A stretch of 64,000 bases of DNA from Gordius sp. MW1 (lineage: Eukaryota; Nematomorpha; Gordioida; Gordea; Gordiidae), in contig OZ038531.1 in assembly GCA_964036665.1 (NCBI GenBank), positions 18,972,168-19,036,167 of the forward strand, given 5' to 3'. Position numbers and translations under genes: made by a program. Positions within the stretch are counted from its first letter, which is position 1; every line of letters begins with the position of its first letter. Of this stretch, positions 59,072-64,000 are shown in pieces. Under the pieces are notes generated by a model. The model ran no database searches and had not been told where the DNA came from. It saw only the letters and a program-made list of their open reading frames with translations.

Positions 59072-61292
59072 TTATTTTTTATTGGTATGGTATATAATTA
59101 TATATGTAAAAATTTCGAAATGATTCTCGGAGGCAAGTATATATATTCCATATAAAGACGAATTTTTGTTCGGGGGTAAATATAAAGACCAGTTTTTATA
59201 TTGTATATTGGCTACATAAATGATTATATTGAAAACGGCCGCTGTTATTAGACAATCTTTTTCGTTGCCCCAATTGCCCCATTTCAACTTATTTTCATTA
59301 ATAATATATGTTTCTATGGAATCCGGGTATAGCAATGCGTTAACCACAGGTATATCAATCTTTCTGGCCTGCTCAAAAATATATATTCGTAGGGTGAGAT
59401 GCTCCTCTTGGCTACCATAAATTGCCTGGCTTAAACAGCGAAAAAAACAATTCCCATCTGTCCCGATGTTTATTATTTCAAATCCTGGTAAGAGAGGTTT
59501 TTGTATAGTACAATCACTCGGATCCACAACATGTCCTTTTCCCATTCTAAAGTCTTATTTAAAGAAAATATGATATAAATTACCTTAGCATCAAATCATG
59601 TTTCCATCGCGTGCTAGGGGAATTAAAGTTCTTAGGGCCACTATTTGACCCAATATTAATACCAAAATCGTTGTAGATAACTAAGTTTTTTAAAACGTAA
59701 AATTAATATAAGTACTTCTTCTTAGAGGTAGGTGAATGGTGCTCTTCTTTAAATTCCTTCTGATTACTCCCGTGATATTTTTTTTAGAGGTATTGGTGAA
59801 TGGTGCTCTTCTTCTTTAAATTTCTTTAAATTACTCCCGTGATATTTTGTTTTCAATATAGTGTTATCTAGAGTTTTAAGGGTGTGGGTACCTGTTATTT
59901 AATAAATTAAAGAAGCAAAATAATTATTAAACCCTTAAATCCGTCTCCTGAGATAATATATGGTCCGTACCATAAAGGGGCTGTTTTATCGCCCTTTCTA
60001 TCGGACCGACGCATATTGTATGCCAAAACTTTATCTCCTTCTTTAAAATGACACTTTGAACTATTATGTCTCCTTTCATAATATTTTTTTTGACAATTCT
60101 GGGCTATTTTAATATTTTCTATAAGTGACACATTAGTTACAGTAATTAAAAATAATACCCAAAGCGCACTCATTTACGAGCCTAGCTTTTTCGGCAACAA
60201 CCTCCACATTAATGTCATCGACAACTTCCGTGTTATCCTTTATTTTTATGTTTTGAAATGGGTCCAGCGGTTCTCGATTGTACATCAAATACCATGGGGT
60301 AAACTTAGTGGAACGTTGAACACTTGTACGCAGGGCATATAAAACCCCTGGTAAAGCTTCGTTCCACTCCCCAAGGTTATCCCCCGTGGCTTTTACTAAC
60401 GTCGAGACCAACGTTCTATTAACCCGCTCAACCAACCCATTCGCTTGGGGGTGGTAGGCCGAAGTTATGCAATGCTTTGTTCCAGTTTTCAGGAAAAAAA
60501 ATTCTGTTATTTGATTAACAAATTCTCTTCACTGATCCGAAACTATTTCCTAAATATAAACGATATATAAATAATGGCATAAAAATTACCTTAGGGAATC
60601 CAAATAGACAACATGTTTTAAATAATCGTTTCGCAACTTCCGCTGCGGTATGTGAAAGCATCGGAACTGCATGGACCCATTTTGAGAAATAATCAATCAT
60701 TACCAGCATACAACAATGCCCATCCTTTGTCATGGGCATGTTGCATAAATCTATGCCTATTTTGCACCATGGCACCATAGGGACTTCTATGGGATGCATT
60801 GTAGGTGTACCTTTGTCCAATTTAGGACAAAATGTTTGGCAGATGTGACATGATGTCACATATTTATTTATGTCTGCCGACATATTTGGCCACCAATATC
60901 TCGATAAAAATATATTATAAATAAGAAATAATTGTACTTTTCAGATATTTTAATCCTTGTACGATTAATGCCCATATGACCCCCAAGACTTCTTGCCTCC
61001 AAAGAATCTGAGGGTCCATCATGGTAAGTCTTTAAAATTGTTCCCTTCTCTTCCTCTGTTCGAACAACTTTCAAAAATTTATCTAAATGAATTATAAATA
61101 ATTAATTATTTATAATGTACCTGTAGACTCACCACATTTTGTTTTCACCTTAGTGTAGTACAAAATGTCATTATTTAAAAAAAATTCCCTTGTTCTTCTC
61201 TTAAAATAACATTTTTGTTGATGGCCAAGGTTATCAGGTACGATGTTATTGGCCAAATATTGATAAATATCATCAACAGTAAAATTAGACAT
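59072..61292 (-). pseudogene. Ginger1 transposase: gypsy-type integrase, GPY module and OTU protease; spliced, disabled
   Basis: Exons: 61292-61121, 61082-60938, 60899-60590, 60549-60159, 60118-59933, from 59891, one or two more to 59584, and 59546-59072. Every GT-AG intron with fixed ends (38, 38, 40, 40, 41 and 37 bp) restores the reading frame. Domains in order: CYFKRRTREFFLNNDILYY; HHCC finger (TYHDG, GGHMGINRT, SEKYWWPNM, CHICQ); DDE core with IGID, SDQ and GLVERVNRTL, DD35E spacing; GDKVLAYN; YGPYIISGD; TLKTLDN...LK. The OTU (157 codons) has IGTDGNCFFRCL and ENHFEI, giving Asp30, Cys33 and His142. Damage: TGA in place of Gly after SDQ (60532-60530) and a 67-bp tandem duplication near 59760-59880 that shifts frame. 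The family enzyme cuts and pastes its element in the nucleus. Confidence 0.88.
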
Positions 61293-61559
61293 GACTTTCA
61301 GTAGCAGTTTTGTACTAAATAAAATATTACTAAATTTAATTTTATGAATAAAAGTTGAAGATAAAAATTTTAATACCTTAATTATCTATACACAATTAAT
61401 AAATTATCCACATCATGTATAATTAACTGACAAAATAATATTCTTCTAGACTTTTTTTGGTTCAAAAATATAACTATTAGCCAATTAAAACTAGTATTAT
61501 AAAATAGAATAATGTAGATATAAATTTTACTATTTCTAAATATTGGCTTTAAAATAAAA

Positions 61560-62470
61560 ATCTATACAACTAAAGACCTATGATGTTTTAATTTGAAATA
61601 AATAAACTTACTAGTATCAAAAGTTTGTAACAATACAAAATACAAATTTAGATTGGAATAAAATGACCTATGTAAAGAATTTAGTGTGATGTTTTAATTT
61701 AAAATAAATAAACTTACTAGTATCAAAGGTTTGTAACAATACAAAATACAAATCTAGATTGGAATAAAATGACCTATGTAAAGAATTTAGTGTGATGTTT
61801 TAATTTAAAATAAATAAACTTACTAGTATCAAAGGTTTGTAACAATACAAAATACAAATCTAGATTGGAATAAAATGACCTATGTAAAGAATTTAGTGTG
61901 ATGTTTTAATTTAAAATAAATAAACTTACTAGTATCAAAGGTTTGTAACAATACAAAATACAAATCTAGATTGGAATAAAATGACCTATGTAAAGAATTT
62001 AGTGTGATGTTTTAATTTAAAATAAATAAACTTACTAGTATCAAAGGTTTGTAACAATACAAAATACAAATTTAGATTGGAATAAAATGACCTCTGTAAA
62101 GAATTTAGTGTGATGTTTAAATTTAAAATAAATAAACTTACTAGTATCAAAGGTTTGTAACAATACAAAATACAAATCTAGATTGGAATAAAATGACCTA
62201 TGTAAAGAATTTAGTGTGATGTTTTAATTTAAAATAAATAAACTTACTAATATCAAAGGTTTGTAACAATACAAAATACAAATTTAGATTGGAATAAAAT
62301 GACCTATGTAAAGAATTTAGTGTGATGTTTTAATTAAAGATAAATAAACTTACTAGTATCAAAAGTTTGTAACAATACAAAATACAAATCTAGAGCAATA
62401 AAATGACCTATGTAAAAAATTTAGTGTGATGTTTTATTTAAAGATAAATAAACTTACTAGATTGAAAAGT
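61560..62470. repeat. 106-bp tandem array, ~8.5 units
   Basis: ttagtgtgatgttttaattt starts at 61681, 61787, 61893 and so on, 106 bp apart, with 1-3% visible differences between central units. It lies upstream of the transposase start and inside the Ginger1 right terminus. Confidence 0.95.
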
Positions 62471-62795
62471 AAGGCAAAATGTTGATGGAATAAATTCTGT
62501 ATATATTCTATATTCACCTATTTAGAGATTTTAGATAATTTTTATATATTACTTATGGAGATTGGAACGTTGGAGAATAAAATAATATCCAAATCCTATG
62601 TTGAGATTTGTAATGACCTTATTGACTCAGAAATATCATGCGTTTTTTTACGTTTAAAATTTGGCGTTAAAACACTTTTAACCAATGGCTATCTGGCGAA
62701 AATCACGTGATCTTGTTTACTTTTACGCTTGTAGCCAATTCGTGCGCTTTATTGCTATGATAAATTTTATTATTGTTGAATTATATAACCTTACA

Positions 62796-64000
62796 CCGGG
62801 CTTTAAGGACGGGCTCGTGCCGGGCCTAGCCATAAACAGGCCCGGCATCGGCCAGCATAAAATGCTGTGTTTTTATGACGCTTACAAATTTTTTTATTAT
62901 ACAATTTTTACAATAATGATTTGACAGCTCGTGATTTTAAATAAGTGAAACGCAAAATTTAATTCTTTAATAAGGTTGAAATTTTACAAAAAAAAAACAA
63001 GGTAAGTTTTGTTAATAAAATGAACTTTGGATGGAGTTGCCTTGCAAAGTATTAGGGGTCTGGGCTCGTGCCTATAATCTGTTATTAATGGACCCGGACC
63101 CGGCATAGCCTTTTAAAATTTTATGTACTGGGGGGGCCAAAGTTTAAACAATGCTCCTTGGCCTATTTGAAAAAATTGAAAGGAGTCTATTGCAAATTGC
63201 GTTCTTGGAAGAATGACCACAAGCGAAATTAATATATCATTTTAACTGTTATTGTTAACTACAAACATAATGCATTTTCTACAAAAACCCATCGTAGATA
63301 TTAAATGTAAACATGATTTTAATTAATTATATTTAATCTAAGTTTTTGACACTTAACTACTCCCCTTCCCCTGGAAAATCCTCCCTAAACCACTTATAAA
63401 TACTTATTTTTGTTTAATAATGTTAACGTTTCTGTTCAGACTAAAAGCTGATCATTTCATAAGCTAATATAAAATGCTTGATGTCTTGTGGGGTCAGGGT
63501 TTTTAGGGTGAGGGTTAGGGTTCTCAATTAGATTTGCTTGGCTTTTTTATTGAATAAGAATCAATGTTAATTATCAAAATTTCCTAAAACCCCCCCCCTT
63601 TAGGCAATCCTGCGTACGCCACTGCACTGACTCCGACACACTAATTTATCCTAAATTTTGACCACCAAAATTATTTGAACGGTGCTATAAAAATGAATAT
63701 ATATCCTTAAATCCCAAATCTTATATTTAATTTGCTCATCTTGCTTGGAAAAAAATCAAAACAAACTATTATAGTTTGTGTTTAGGATGAACTTTAATTA
63801 TTCCACACCCTTATTGAACCATCGGTTTAGCCAGGATTGAGATAATTCTTTGAAATTTTAGCCATAATTATATTAAAATTAAAGGAATTTTTGGATTTAG
63901 AGGGGAGCAGCCGTCCTACCACCCCCTGGTTACATCTTTGTATTATATAGAAAAAGCTCAAACATTATAATAATATATTGAATACTTCCTAGCCTAAGTA
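62796..64000. repeat. R1 inverted repeat, right arm (runs off window)
   Basis: Inverted match to 15726-16942. Interrupted on its left by the Ginger1 element at CCGG; continues past the window edge. Confidence 0.9.

Larger units (their letters stand above)
59072..62795 (-). mobile_element. Ginger1 DNA transposon (integrase + OTU), left end undefined
   Basis: The right terminus is TGTAAGGTTATATAATTC (inverse, ending 62795), followed by CCGG (62796-62799), the target type of Ginger1. It interrupts the R1 repeat exactly at a CCGG present in the other R1 copy (16939-16942). On the minus strand it codes for a gypsy-like integrase with GPY/F module and a C-terminal OTU protease, the domain pair described for Ginger1. 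A 106-bp tandem array separates terminus and gene. I could not find the left terminus below 59072. Confidence 0.85.

Noticed and set aside
15726..64000. One giant transposon with R1 as its terminal repeats
   Set aside because: R1 runs past the window edge, is itself interrupted by Ginger1, and other inverted pairs cross it. Dispersed repeat copies explain it better.

Overview
This is animal nuclear DNA: AT-rich, dense in transposons and poor in genes. Evidence for an animal is a sepiapterin-reductase-like oxidoreductase, the C-terminal exons of an ER lunapark protein, an EGF-domain gene with GT-AG introns, and a mobile fraction of Helitron, hAT, pogo/Tigger, Ginger1, non-LTR and LTR elements plus tRNA-derived SINE heads. 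I cannot place it below 'invertebrate metazoan'. The repeat types would suit an arthropod or a flatworm, but that is weak inference.

Layout. 1-548: 5' part of a sepiapterin-reductase-like gene on the minus strand. 3.07-6.83 kb: an 8-bp-TSD MITE and a 158-bp satellite. 7.84-9.60 kb: pogo/Tigger-like element with TA duplication, inserted in a repeat whose empty copy lies inverted at 38.2-39.2 kb. 10.43-12.61 kb: decayed Helitron. 13.67-14.1 kb: retroelement-type domain fragment. 15.73-16.94 kb: arm of an inverted repeat whose partner closes the window (62.80-64.00 kb). 17.93-20.53 kb: deleted Ginger1 element. 21.24-22.39 kb: lunapark C-terminal exons (minus). 24.4-29.3 kb: CCAATGG/SINE repeat field interrupted by a young LTR element (26.14-28.27 kb). 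29.88-32.87 kb: repeat carrying a hAT insertion; its empty inverted copy is at 55.58-57.03 kb. 34.8-38.2 kb: mosaic of foldback arms and two opposed minisatellite arrays. 39.19-40.63 kb: nested foldbacks. 40.87-41.62 kb: LINE reverse-transcriptase fragment. 42.24-42.39 kb: last exon of an unknown acidic protein. 44.13-45.23 kb: two EGF exons. 45.56-46.13 kb: hAT with BED-like finger remnant. 54.24-55.33 kb: second copy of the TCTCG-rich hAT. 59.07-62.80 kb: a Ginger1 transposon coding for a gypsy-type integrase and an OTU protease.

The host genes are separate fragments with no operon-like logic. The most interesting content is the pair of Ginger1 elements: a transposase interrupted by introns of only 37-41 bp, CCGG-type target sites, and tandem arrays between the terminus and the transposase start. 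Several insertions can be dated or bounded because an empty copy of the target repeat is present in the same window.
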